A stretch of DNA of 64,000 nucleotides, taken from positions 4,648,226-4,712,225 of the forward strand of contig CM030937.1 in NCBI GenBank assembly GCA_018136815.1. Direction: 5' to 3'. Shown piece after piece: positions 18,284 to 30,198 of this stretch. The translations under genes were made by a program, and so were the position numbers. The notes beneath the pieces are model-generated. The model was not told where the DNA came from and did not search any database. It worked only from the letters and a program-made list of their open reading frames with translations. How positions within the stretch are numbered: the first letter of the stretch is position 1; every line of letters begins with the position of its first letter. Source of the stretch: Isochrysis galbana. Taxonomy: Eukaryota; Haptophyta; Isochrysidales; Isochrysidaceae.

Positions 18284-19606
18284 TGTCGCATTCATCCTAG
18301 ATGATGCGATTTCCAGGCTCTTGTTTCCAGGTCCTTCGCCGTGCGGCCACACGGTGAAGCTCAGGTACATCTAGGTTGGTAGGGTTCGTCCCTAGCGATC
18401 TAGAATTCGAGTTCTCGTTTCGTTCCTTCTAGCCTGTTTGTCAGGTCTAGATTCCAGGTTTCCTCCTTTCGGGTAATCTTTACCTAAAGGAGCCAGGTCG
18501 CCTGTTGCTCGCTGCGCGCTTGTCTCAGGCTCTCAGGTTACCTTGTGAAGGCTTGTTTAGCTTCTTGCAAGGCTTGTCGTTTCTTGTTGGGTTCCGGTTC
18601 TTTCTTGGGACCTGCTGACTTTCGTTGTTGTCCAGGCCTGTTCTTCGTAGGTTCTGCTTGGCCTGGTTAGGGTTTCGTTGAATCCCCGCGTTCGGCGTTT
18701 GGCGTTGGCGTTCGGAAATTTCCTCTCACATTCCCTAGGTCCGCTACCCTTGGCTTGTAGGTCCTTGCTTCTTTCTTCTCGGTCAAGGTTTTGGCGAGCG
18801 AGTCGGTTGCTCTAGCCGCTCGAGATTTGAGGTTTAATTTGCCATCTCCCCTTGGAGATCGGTGTAGGTTCGCTTCCTTAGGTGAGGGAATCTTTCCCCT
18901 TGATGCAAGTTACATTCAAGCCTTGGCCCCTTTGGTGTTTCTTCCCCTTGGTTGCTACTCAGGGTTGTTCGTTAGAAGCGTCTAGAAGGTTCACGCTCAA
19001 CGGCAAGATTTCCTCTGTCGTGAAGATATCTCGTTGCGATCTGTATCCAAAGTGATCGCCGTGGTCGCGCGACATGACGCTCCCCTTCGGACTCTCCGCT
19101 ACGTGGGAAGTTACAACGGAGACACGCTCCGGCCGTCGCTGTGGAGTCTCTCTCTCTCTCGCTCTCTCTCTCCGTCTCTCGCGACGTGTTTGAGTTCTCG
19201 GTGATTTGGGGTCGCGGTTGCTTGATAATTTGCTTTGTTTGGGTGAATGATTCCGGTGTGTTCGTGAGTCGGTGTATCCTGTTGTTCTCAGGCTCTTTGT
19301 CCGTCGTTGTTCGCTGCGTCGCTGCACTCAAGCAGCCTAGGCTCCCTCCCTGAGGGAAGAGTTCTTTGTAGGTCTAACAATCTCTTAAAACCCAACACAC
19401 TAGGGCCGCTAGGAGCGCCTCGCCGCCCCACAGTCCTTCGTTCGCCGTTCGTTCCCTGTCCATACACCCGAATGGGGTTGCCCGACCCAGTCCAGAATTT
19501 CATTCACCCGACTCCCGGTGGGGAGGAGGGGCAAAGCGCCGCGCTAGCCGCCGGTGCCGCTCGCGACGGAGTGGCTCAGAGCCCTCCGGTAGCGCTCGAC
19601 TCGACA
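18284..19606 (+). repeat. 5' LTR of Ty3/gypsy chromovirus
   Basis: 1323 bp, starts TGTCGCATTC and ends CTCGACTCGACA (TG...CA). By eye it is identical to the LTR at 42675-43997 and differs by indels and a dozen or so substitutions from 30199-31517. It contains a CT-dinucleotide tract (19146-19172). The gag ATG at 19472 lies inside the LTR, so gag translation begins in U5. The sequence after the LTR (AGCACGAAATCT) does not start with TGG, so a standard tRNA primer site is not evident. Confidence 0.9.
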
Positions 19607-22189
19607 AGCACGAAATCTAAGCTCGCGTCCTCGGCCGCAGAGGAGGAACCTCTCAGGGAACCTTCTCTGCCCGCTGCAGCTTCTGTTCCCGTTGGATGTC
19701 CGAGTGATCCCACGGCCTCTGAGGCTGCACCAGTGGCACCCATCACTCCGGCTGCTATCTCCACGACTGGCTCCGATCAGCTCGTGGCGGATGGCGAGTC
19801 TTGGTCCGCTGCCCTCGGCACCCACCGGGTGCAATCACAGCGGGCCATGGTGGAGCATGACCCTCTCCCGCATGAAGCCAACTTCAGCGTCGCTGAGTTG
19901 GCCCATGAGGTGGAGGAGGGTCCCCTCCCTCTGATTCAATTTGACCCGCCTCCTCACCTTCGAGATGATGAGTCTGAGGTGGGTGAAGCTGAGGTGATCA
20001 GCTTCCGAAGCCCCGCCTACCGGGACTATGCCCCGCCGTCATCAAAAGGGGTCCTTGATCAAGAGATCACCCCGATCGAGACGGCCGCGGCGCGTCAGGA
20101 TGCGGAAATGGCAAGGCTTCAGGCGGAGACCAACACCCTAAAAGGGGCTGTGGAGCGCCTACACTCATCCCTTGCCGCGGCAGAGGCGAGGGAGGGGCTT
20201 CTCCGGGATCAAGTTGAAGCAGGGTTCAAAGCCCTGACTCAGCTACTCCAAGCCCGCCAAGAGCCCGCTTCAAGTCCGTCGATGGATCGGACCGAGGCGG
20301 CTGCGGATTCTGCTAGGCCGGTTCAGAGGGAACCACCCATGGGCGAGCCTCCTGCTCTAGACCCAAAGGGCCACAGCTCTCCGGCTTCTAGGGTTCCACG
20401 GTCGGCGTACCCGACCTCTAAATCGGAATCCCGCCGCCAGGACCAAAGCCCTTACCGGGGCCCGACCCCGATGGTGCCACTTCGCCACCCTCGTGACCCC
20501 TGCCTCGCGGTGGGGATGGATGAGCGAGAGGCAGTTGTAAGCGAGTGGAAAAATCTCCTCGCCCTGCCTTCACGCGATCTGGCCGCCCTTTACCGCGACT
20601 CCGACGAGCACGAGCTCATCCACACCATTTTGAAGAGCAACCTCTCCCTGGCGGGCAACGTTTGGCATTGCCGAATTTTCATGGAGGAGGACCACTTGCT
20701 CAAATGGGTGCGTAGCCGCTTCTCAGCCGAGCAAACCCTTCACCATCAGGTCAGGATGGGCAAAGAGCTTTCGGAGCTCCGCTTCCCAAAGGCCCTCGCC
20801 TCCGATAACGTTCAAACCGCGGCGACAGCCTGGAACGAATTTCGGCTAACTCTCATCAAGCCGTTGGAGCGGGCACTAGCGCTCGGCTGCGATCATCGCG
20901 AAATATTTACCTCCCTCCTCGCGGCAGCCGGAGCCAATTCCAGCGGCAATTCTCGCATCTTCGCCTTCCTCCTCGATCTAGTGGAGGACCGCGCCCTCGC
21001 TCTCAATCCTGTCCTCGCTGCTGACGTCCTTCTTCGCAAATGCGACGGGACCTTCGCAAACGGGGCCGATGGTTTCGCGAAAGACTCGGCGTCGATGGAG
21101 TGGGACCGCATGAGGGAGCGCGAGGCTGGCGCTGATCTATGTGAGCTCAGCAAGAATTTGGTTCGCGCCTACATCCGCAAGCTTGGCGATTCCGCGGTTG
21201 ACTCCACCAACGTGTGGGATCATCCAAACATGGCCCATGAGATCAACCAGAGGTTCGAAGAAATCATCCGGAACGATAAGGTTGATCCTCAGCGCGGCGT
21301 CGATAATGCTATTAAATTTGCGGAGGTGCTCGCGGAGACTCGTTTCCGCGTAGAGAACCACGAGCTAGGTCGGTCGGCGCTCTCGTGCGTCAACCTCTGC
21401 CAACGGTACCTCAGCCCTTACGAGCAGGCTCGGGTGAAGCGTCATCAATCCCGGCCCTCGACGAAGCAAACCGTGGCTAGCGTACGCACTAAAGCCTCAG
21501 GCGAGGCAAAGAACGAGACTTCCTCGTCCCAGAAGACCGCTTCGACCACGGACATGGTTGCCGCCGTGCAGGCGGCCGTCCAAGCTACCGTGGCGGAAGC
21601 TCTTCGCGGACAGGGACATTCGCCTGCTTCGAAGCCTGATTATCGGGCTGCTGCACCGCCGGCAAGTTACCACTCCAACTCACCGTTGCCGGCTATACTG
21701 ACCGATCCACCGGGTCGAAAGGGAGGCTCGTCTCGGCCGCCCAGCCGTCGCTGCGATCCGCCGGCGAACGGCCAAGGGCTACCGCCCGATTTGGGCGTAT
21801 CCCGGTGGACGCCCGAGCTTTGGAATCGGGCCCGAGCCCGCTTCTGGGCCGTAGCAGGCTATGCCAAGCACCCAAGGGTCTCGGCGGCGCTAGCAAAGTG
21901 CCGACCGGCCGATAATTCAATGGAAACTCCACGAACGGACGATATCAATAGGGGAATCACCGAATGGACGAACGAAAACGGCTGTGCCTTCTGCGCTTTC
22001 CGACCTCAAGCTCCTCCTGGCACTCCATCCAGCGAAGCCTGGAAATATGGCACGGGAGACGGTGCTCACAACCCCGTCATCTGTCAGCCATATATCCGCT
22101 TTCTGTGTGAGGCTGGCTGCGGAGAGTGCGGATCGGACGAGCACATTCATAAGCTTCTTCGCTCGATGGTCCGGGTTAAGCCTCAGTAG
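19472..22189 (+). CDS. gag: Gag polyprotein of the chromovirus (intact copy)
   Basis: About 905 residues from MGLPDPVQNF. The first 45 residues are encoded by the LTR. The frame is open about 165 bases further upstream but without ATG. Regions: Pro/Ala-rich N-terminus, a predicted coiled coil (~210-270; DAEMARLQAETNTLKGAVER), a helical capsid-like segment (~350-640), a basic Ser/Pro linker, and a C-terminal Cys/His cluster (CAFCAF..., then CQPYIRFLCEAGCGECGSDE and HIH) that could bind zinc and nucleic acid in place of a CCHC knuckle. It packages element RNA in the family. It is intact here, while the equivalent region right of the gap is broken by many single-base losses. Confidence 0.85.
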   Translation: MGLPDPVQNFIHPTPGGEEGQSAALAAGAARDGVAQSPPVALDSTSTKSKLASSAAEEEPLREPSLPAAASVPVGCPSDPTASEAAPVAPITPAAISTTGSDQLVADGESWSAALGTHRVQSQRAMVEHDPLPHEANFSVAELAHEVEEGPLPLIQFDPPPHLRDDESEVGEAEVISFRSPAYRDYAPPSSKGVLDQEITPIETAAARQDAEMARLQAETNTLKGAVERLHSSLAAAEAREGLLRDQVEAGFKALTQLLQARQEPASSPSMDRTEAAADSARPVQREPPMGEPPALDPKGHSSPASRVPRSAYPTSKSESRRQDQSPYRGPTPMVPLRHPRDPCLAVGMDEREAVVSEWKNLLALPSRDLAALYRDSDEHELIHTILKSNLSLAGNVWHCRIFMEEDHLLKWVRSRFSAEQTLHHQVRMGKELSELRFPKALASDNVQTAATAWNEFRLTLIKPLERALALGCDHREIFTSLLAAAGANSSGNSRIFAFLLDLVEDRALALNPVLAADVLLRKCDGTFANGADGFAKDSASMEWDRMREREAGADLCELSKNLVRAYIRKLGDSAVDSTNVWDHPNMAHEINQRFEEIIRNDKVDPQRGVDNAIKFAEVLAETRFRVENHELGRSALSCVNLCQRYLSPYEQARVKRHQSRPSTKQTVASVRTKASGEAKNETSSSQKTASTTDMVAAVQAAVQATVAEALRGQGHSPASKPDYRAAAPPASYHSNSPLPAILTDPPGRKGGSSRPPSRRCDPPANGQGLPPDLGVSRWTPELWNRARARFWAVAGYAKHPRVSAALAKCRPADNSMETPRTDDINRGITEWTNENGCAFCAFRPQAPPGTPSSEAWKYGTGDGAHNPVICQPYIRFLCEAGCGECGSDEHIHKLLRSMVRVKPQ

Positions 22190-22776
22190 GGGTCCGGCGG
22201 GGTCCCCGTCCTTCAAACCCTGGCGGAGAACATCGCGGGCGGTGGGCCTGAACGCCACCACCACCATCCCGATCCGATCCCTACGCCGCTTGGGGAGAAG
22301 AGCTGTCGACGCGGCGATTCTCCCCCTGTCTCTAGCTCTATTCAGTCCTCGACGGTGGGAGCCGCCTCGCCGGCTGAAGCCCCCGCCGAACGGCTATCTC
22401 GGAAGCCGGAGTCGACACTTGACCCGGGCTCCTGGAAACAGGTTTGCCCCGGAGATAGTCGCGACCCGACTCTCCGAAATTCGTGTACGTCTACAAGTTC
22501 TTCTATTACTCCGCACGCTATTAGGATGTTAGGGGCCGATTCTCGCTCGCTGCCCCTCTTGGAATCTATTTCTACGGATACTATGCTGTCTTCGGTTTCT
22601 TCTAATTCTCCTAGGTCTTTCGACGCATCTTCATCCCTGGATTCATCCCCCGACGGCCCTGCCCAAGGGGTGGGCTAGGTGGATCCGACGCGTCTTCGGT
22701 CTCTTCGTTTCGTAAACAGTCAGTTGTAAAGCCCTCGAGGGCTGTCGACTCGGTATCATCTTCTGCTCTAGGTTCT
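22190..22776 (+). other. Gag-pol linker
   Basis: Ser/Pro-rich potential coding sequence between the gag stop and the first clear pol ATG (22777, equal to 35245 right of the gap). Frames differ between the two copies by single bases, so it is unclear whether pol is reached by frameshift, by reinitiation or from a separate start. Confidence 0.4.
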
Positions 22777-25700
22777 ATGGATAGGTCCGACGTGGCCGCT
22801 GCCGCGTCCGAAAACGTTGTTGCTGCTTTACCTGTTTCTGCTCTTCCGGGACCCCACTGGAGACCTCTCTCCCAAGGGCCATAGCCGGAGCCGCTCTGCG
22901 GACGAATTGTCGTTGTCTACCGTAGGTTCTCGTGCAGTGGAGGCGGAGACTTGTGCCTCCTCCTCACCTCTCTCCCCGGTTCGTTATATTTCTCCGTCAT
23001 CGTGTTCATTCTCTCGTCTCGAAGTTGCACCTGTTCTCGTTTCTGACCTGGTTCCCGACCCGGAAGGGTCGGCTTCCGGAGTCAATGAAGATGAAGGTTC
23101 CAAGGGAGCTGCGGCTTTCCGCGCTCACGCCGTGGCCACCCCAGACTCGGGAGACGCAGGGGCCGTCGATTACGATCTCTCGTCGCGCCCCACACGGACG
23201 CCGGCGTCTCCTCTTTCTCTCGGCTCTCCGGAGGATCCCTGTTCCAGGGATCGCCCGCCGGAGCCAACCCCCTTCAGGTCTAGCCCACCGAAACTTCAGG
23301 GCGACGACCCCCTCCCCCTGAATTCTACTGCCGAGGCCATCCACCGGATCGCCGTGGTTGGTTGTTCCTCGGCCGCCAAGTCTACTGAAGCTGCCCGCGC
23401 CCCTACGCGCGAGCTCCAAATGTTAGCCGCCTCCCGTGCCCGGGCTAGCGGTTCCTCCGTCATCTTGCCCCGCCATCTCGCCGAAGCTGCTCTAGCCTTG
23501 CGGCGGCCGCACGCGAGCACTCATTCATCACCCTCTGCCGTACTGCCGACGCATTTTGACGAGCTTTGCGCTGAGTTAGCGGCGATCCACGACGCCGTGA
23601 CGTTCGACGCGGCCGAGGGGATTCCTCCACCCCGCGTTCTAGTCGTCGGTGAAGCTAGCGGGGTCGTGTCTTCGATGTTCCTACTCGCCGGAGCGCACGT
23701 CGCGACGTGCGATCTACGACCGTCGGAGATCGACTACATTCCCCACTTCTGCGGAGATGCTCTTCACATTCAAAACCTCGGTTGGGACCTCGTGGTCGCG
23801 CATCCGCCGTGCACGTATTTGTCGGCGGTGAGTTGCCAGTGGCTCGATCGGGAGCCGGGACGACGCCAGGCTCTCGAATCCGCCGCTAGAGTCTTCCTCG
23901 CCATGGCAAGCGCCAACGCGCCTTTCGTTGCCGTCGAAAATCCTCGAATGCACGCGGAAGCCTCCGCCTTAGTCGGGGGGTTGCGACCGCGGCAGTTTGT
24001 GCAGCCGTGGCAGCACGGCACGGGCCATCAAAAAGCAACTGGCCTGTACCTGACGGCTTCACTCCCGCCCCTGCAGCCTTCGAAGATTGTCGAGGGACGT
24101 CTATCCGCGATGGCGGATCTATCGCCGTCGCCCCACCGTGGCGCCCTTCGCAGCCGCACCTATGTGGGCATTGCCGGTGCAATGGCGGCCCAGTGGATGC
24201 CGGTCTTGCGCCGTTATGCGCGCGAAGCCAAGGCGTCGCGTTCGCTCGACTTCACGGTGGACTGGGCAATTTCCCAAGCCGCTGCCAGCTTGAGAGAACG
24301 CCCTTCGCTTTGCTCGACCGGCTTCGAACTGGCTGAGCCGAGGACGGCTCTGGCTCGCTTCATGGAGGGGGGAGGCGAGGCAGCTTCTAGCTCTCACCTC
24401 ACGCCTCCCAGCGGTACGCTAGTGTCCGATTCGGTAGTCGTGATCTCAGACGCGGGCCCCGTTGCCGATGCGTCTCGCCTGCTCCATCGGAAGGACTCGG
24501 AAACCAACGCATCGCAAGACGGGACCGTGGCGGAAGTGGACTGCTTCACGCCGTGGGAGTGGCCCATAAGGGACCGCTCTACAACGCCAGGCCCTCCAAA
24601 CACGGTGAAGAAGCGCCGCAGCAAGTGGCAGGTCTTCATCGTGATGTAATTTCGGGGGTCCATCGGTGGCAGGATGTCACGCCTTCCATCGCCCAAGAAA
24701 TCGCTGAGCAAGCGGCAGCTGCGGAGCCGTCGGAACCTTCCATCTTGTCTCGACTGGGCTCCCAAGGCATCAATGCACTATCTCCGAGCGCCTCCTTCAC
24801 GGCTGGCGACGAGGGAGTGGCCGAACTGACCAATTCGTTCGTAGCCGAAAGGCCACTCGAAACCTGGGATGTCGGGCCCGACTCGGGAGAAGATGACACG
24901 CCCGAGATGCCAGAACACCGGAGCATGCAGACCCTCGAGACCAAGCCCTCCGACGCCGCCGAGGAGAGGGTACTCCACGGGCACTGTGTTGCGATGGGGC
25001 TGCCGCTAGGGGTCTCAGTGCGGCTGGTTTTTCCGAGTTGTCGAAGCTTCCGAAGACAGACTTGCAGAAGTCCCTGGAGAAGGAATGGTCACGCCAAATG
25101 GATCAACCTCGGCATCCGACGGACCGTCGAGGGCTAGGCTATGATGGCGTGCCTAACCCCTCTAGTTCGGCAAAGGCATCCCCATACTCTTCAATACCAT
25201 TCGTGCCGCAGACGGTAGCCGCCGCTATCGAGCGAGTGCCCCACGTCGATGAATCTTCTCCGTCCAGGCCAGCCTCCAATCCAACCACCCCGTCACCCGG
25301 AGCCGGAACCTCGCTTCCAGTAGAATCTATCGCGGACACGCCGCCGCCGCTCTACCCTCGTCACTGCCTCTATGTCCGCGATCTCGTGGTCTGCCGTGCC
25401 GATGGCGACCGCGCAGCTCAAGGGTTCGTTCTCCCGGACGTTGCTCTCACGGTGAACAGCACCCTGGCTGACACTGGAGCGGGCCCGTCAGTAATCACCA
25501 CTGCTCTTCTCGATCGACTACCTGAAGACGCTTGCGTCGAACGCGTATCGGACGCTACCGTCCCCAACCTACATGGGCCGGACGGCCTTCCTCTCATCAC
25601 TAGGGGCCGGGCTAGCCTCGTCTTCTCCTTGTCCGGTCGCCTCTTCCGTCATTCGTTCGCGGTCATCGAAGGGAACCCGATGCTTCTGCTCGGGAACGAT

Positions 25701-28700
25701 TTTTTGGCCGCTCACTCCGCTACCATTTCTCTCGACGCCGCGAGCTCAGAGGGAAGCCTCCGCCTCCGTCCGGCCTCTGGCGATGCAGAAGACTCTTCAA
25801 GAGTCCTTTCCGAATGCGTAGTCAGAGTTTCCACGGCGCCGCCCCCAGTCGCGGACTCCGGCTTCGTCGGAGCTATCTCGATGTCACCCGGTCAGCCGCT
25901 GACTGTCGACTTTCTGGAGAGGTCGACGGCAACACGAGAGATCCCGGCCGGATCGGTGGGTGAGGCTGCTGCTGATGCTAGGCAGCCACTCTATACACCT
26001 CTCTTTGAGTCTGCCGACGAGTTTGCGGCCAAAGCTCCGGCGTCTACCTCGTCCGAATATCTTCTCTACACGGAGCAAGCGGTGACGATTCCTGCCTTCC
26101 ACCGCGCAACCATCTGGGTTAGGGTTCCGCTAGCTCTCCGAGATCATTCGGACTGCGCGATGCTGGTCGACCGCCTACCAAACCGCGAGGCTCTCGATTC
26201 GTCCCCTCTCGTAATGCCCACGGTGGTCACGCCCACGGACGATCATCGCATCGCGGTGACGATCGTCCACACCGGGGTCAATGCGCTGACCCTGCCGTCT
26301 CTGCATCCGATAGCTTCGCTCCAGGTGCGCTTCAAGTTGCACCGGGGCTGGACTCCGACTGGAAGCGAGGGGGATGGTGACCCTGTCACCGCGCTGAGCG
26401 AGGAGCAACGATCCTACTCGACTCAGCCACCATCGATCCAGACCGGCTTCTTTCCGACGATCAACGAGAAGAAGTACGCCAACTCTTGGCCCGGCGCATC
26501 AAAGCTTTCGCGTTGCACCCGGGGGCTCCAAACCATACGCACGTTCTCGAGGTGGAGTTGCCACTCAACCCCGGCGCTGTTCCTCACCGGCAGCTCCGTC
26601 TAGAGTGGGCCGCGCAGGCGAGCTCATCATAGAAGAGGAGGTAGCCAAGATGGAAGCCGCCGGCATTATTCGCAAGTCAAATTCGGCTTGGGCTTCCCGA
26701 GTAGTCCTGGTCAGCAAGAAAGATGGCTCCGTTCGATTCTGCGTGGACTACCGCGACACGAACGCCAAGCTACGCGTCGAGGATAGCCCTCTACCCCTCA
26801 TTGTAGAGGCTATTGATAGGCTAGCGTCCGGCCAAGGGCCGCTCAGTTCTCTCTTTTATGTACTCTCGATTTAGCCTCTGGTTTTTGGGGCATCCCGATC
26901 AAAGAATCGCACAAACATATCACCGCTTTCACTACCCACCGCGGCAAATACGAGTTCAACTTTCTACCGTTCGGATCCAATCAGGTCCCTCCTACATGTG
27001 CCGCTTGATGGACATCGTTCTCGGTGCGCTATCGTGGGAGATCTGCATGCCTTACCTCGATGATGTCGGCATCTGGTCAACGGGAGTGGGTCCTTCCGAA
27101 GAGGCCAGGGCACAAGCTTCGTTCGAGCAAATGCTTCACCGGCTAGACCTAGTTCTCGAGCGGCTAGAGTGGGCCGGCCTGACCTGCAAGATGTCCAAGT
27201 GTGTCTTCTTTGCCACCTCTACGGAGTACCTCGGTCACGTTGTCTCGAGGGAAGGTCTCAAGATGGACCCGAAGAAGGTCGCAGCTGTCGCCGACATCGA
27301 CCCGTCATCCATCAACTCCTTGGAAGCGGTTCGATCTTTCCTCGGCCTTTGCTCCTACTACCGTCGATTCATTCGCCAATTCGCCGCTAAGGCTGCTCCT
27401 CTCACTGCTCTCACGCGGAAGGGCTGCGACGTGGCAAAGGAGTCCCAGTCCGAGGAGTGTCGCCGAGCTATCCAAGAGCTCAAGACAGCGATCACTTCGG
27501 AGCCCGTCTTGACTCCACCCAGGGATGATCGGCCCTTCATCGTCAAGACCGATGGGGCTAGCAAGTTGGGCATCGCCGGCATCCTCTCGCAGCTAGGAGA
27601 CGATAACCGTGAACGAGTCGTTGGGTACTACGCTCGCAGTCTCACCTCGGCCGAACGCCATTGGACGGTGACCGAGATCGAACTCTTGGCTGCCCTGGAA
27701 TCAATCCGAAATTGGCGACCCTACCTTTGGGGGCGTCGGTTCAAGTTAGTCGTCGACCACTCCGCGCTGCGATGGCTGCATACCATGAAGGATCAAGTAG
27801 CCGGTGGGCCAGCCTCTCGGCTGACTCGGTGGGCTCTCAAGTTGGCTGAGTACCGGTTCGATGTCGAACATAAACCAGGAGCTGTTCATCAGGATGCTGA
27901 CGGGCTGTCCCGGCTAGCATCCCTGGAGCCGGAACACGAAGACGAACCACTCGCCGGCCCAGCGTCGCTAGCGGTACGTGAGCCTGGCTCAGAGTCTCTA
28001 GCCGAGCATGAACGGTCTCATCCGGTGGCTGCCATCACGCGCTCCGTAGCTACGGCGCGAGGGCTTCAAGCTTTGGACCGATCTCGTCGTCGAGCCTCCG
28101 ATTCCGGGCCCGCCATCCAGTCCAGTTATTTGGCTCCGGGTACGCCGACTTCCGAAGAGATGAGAGCGGCCCTGGCGGAAGATCCGTTCGTAGAGCCACT
28201 CCTAGGTCAGGAGAGACGGTCAATCACGAGCCATCAGGCCAAGGGTCGCCTCCGCCGGCCGCCGCCTCAGGCCCCATTGCCGACGATGATTCGTGTTCCA
28301 GTCCTGTCGCTCCCGTTTCCGCTCAGCAATCCAAGATGTTTCGCCGTTTCGTCGTTCACGATGGGCTCGTCTACTATCGCACCGTCCTTGACTCCACCGA
28401 CCCGGACTCGCTAGTGCTCTATGTTCCGCCCTGTTGCGGTCTCGCTACCTCTTTGCCTACCACGATCGCTCCGGTCACCTTGGAGTTTCTCGTATGTCCG
28501 GTCTTCTTCGTACTCGGGTATACTGGCCTGGCATGTCTTCCGACGTTGCATCCTACGTCCGGGAATGCCACGAGTGCACCCTCGCCAAGCCGCTACCTAG
28601 GGCTCTAGCGTCGCCCTCCGGTCTCTCCGTGGGCACCTACCCCTTTGATGTGGTCTACTGCGACGTGCTCGCACTGGCTCCCACTCACAACTTCGTGCCT

Positions 28701-29821
28701 GGAGTCTCGGGTTACGACAAGCTGGTCGTCTTCATCGACTCGCTCACTCGATGGATTGAGGCTGAGCCTTCGAATGGGGATCCTCGTCGGAGGTGGCCTT
28801 GGACATGTTCATCCGCTTGATTGTGACGCGTTATGGAGTCCCTAGGCAGCTTCGAACCGACGCCGGTTCGAATCTATGTTCGGTTCTTGTTTCGCGTATT
28901 CTGGAGCTCACCGGGACTGATTTGTCGAGTACAGAGCCGTACCGACATGAGGTGTAGGCTTCGTCGAACGCGCTCAGCAAACGCTCATTCGTTTGATGCG
29001 CGCCTCGAACGAGGGTGGCAGCCATTGGGTCGACCATTTGCCGTTCCTACTCCTCTCGTTGAGGGCTTCTTCCGGTCGTGTACCTCCCGGTCTCCAGCGT
29101 CTTTGATCTTTGGGCGTGAGCTGCGTCTGCCCGCTCAACTCTCTGATCCGAAGACCGTTTCGCCAACTGCTCTCGAGGCGGCGTCCGCCGACGTTCGCTC
29201 GTACGCATCCAGGCTCAATGCGAGCCTCCGCCTCTCTTGGTCCAGCGCTCTCGAGGCTACCCTAGCCGCTCAGGCTGAGTCAGTCCGTGACGCTACCATC
29301 AAGTCTCAAAGACCAGCGCGTTTCGAACCTGGGATCGCGTCTGCATGCGATTACCAGGCCATGCCAACAAGTTGCAATTCATCTACTCGGGTCCCTACCG
29401 CGTCGTAGAGGCTCTGTCCGACACTAGGTACCGACTCCGTGATCTGGAGAACCGGTTAGTCAAGGAGGAGGTGCATATCTCGAACCTCCGGCCGTATCAT
29501 ACTTTCGTTGATGAAGAGCCGCTGGCTGACGACGAGTACATCGTTGAAAAGTTGCTCGATCGTCGTAGCCATGGCGATTCTATCGAGTACCTCGTGAAGT
29601 GGCGTGGCTATGCTCTTCGAGAAGCCACCTGGGAGCCTCGTTCCGAGTTGCTCCGTCGTTGTTCTGATTTGCTTGATGATTATGATCGCTCCGTCGAAGA
29701 GACTTGTCCAGAAGATGTTGAGTCCCCGGAAGCAACTTCTTCGTCGGCCAGGGATACTCCTCTTCCTCCCGTTCTCGATGCGCCGTCTTCGCGCACTCGA
29801 TCCAGGCTCCATCCTCGTTGA
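22777..29821 (+). pseudogene. pol: Pol polyprotein, left copy, frameshifted
   Basis: Same protein as at 35245-42298 but split by more than ten single-base differences, nearly all losses: for example near 24635, 26412, 26853, 26972, 28430, 28785, 28951, 29080 and 29332. All domains are recognisable: methyltransferase (PPC near 23803), retropepsin (DTGA), RT (YLDD near 27055), RNase H, integrase, chromodomain. Losses become denser towards the contig end at 32043, which points to consensus error rather than biological decay. Confidence 0.8.
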
Positions 29822-30198
29822 TCCCATGTCTTGGGTAAGGGACCCGTCCCTCTAGGCTAGCCCCACGCCTCGGCTAGGGCTCCGAGTTCAAGAGCGAATC
29901 ATGGAGGTGCTGAACGCGTGCTGCCTGCGCTCTACACCCGGCGCAACACCCGAGCAAAGCTCCTGTAAAAGGGAGAAGTGGGTGGGGCAGTGCGTACGAA
30001 AGAGGCCGCCGCGTTAAGCCGCCGATTTCGTGCTCGCTTTGGATCCAAAGGGTGTTCTTGTCTCCACGTTTCGCTCGCTATGTTCCGTTGCTTCTTGTTC
30101 CGATTCTGACCTCTGGTCAGCTCAGGTTCCAGGTTCCAGGTCTCTGTTTCCAGGTTCACCGCTCGACATCGGGAGACGTCTCGATCTTAGTCGGGGGG

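Noticed and set aside
23006..24765. Long minus-strand ORFs across the methyltransferase region
   Set aside because: They are antisense shadows of the high-GC pol frame and repeat identically in the second copy.
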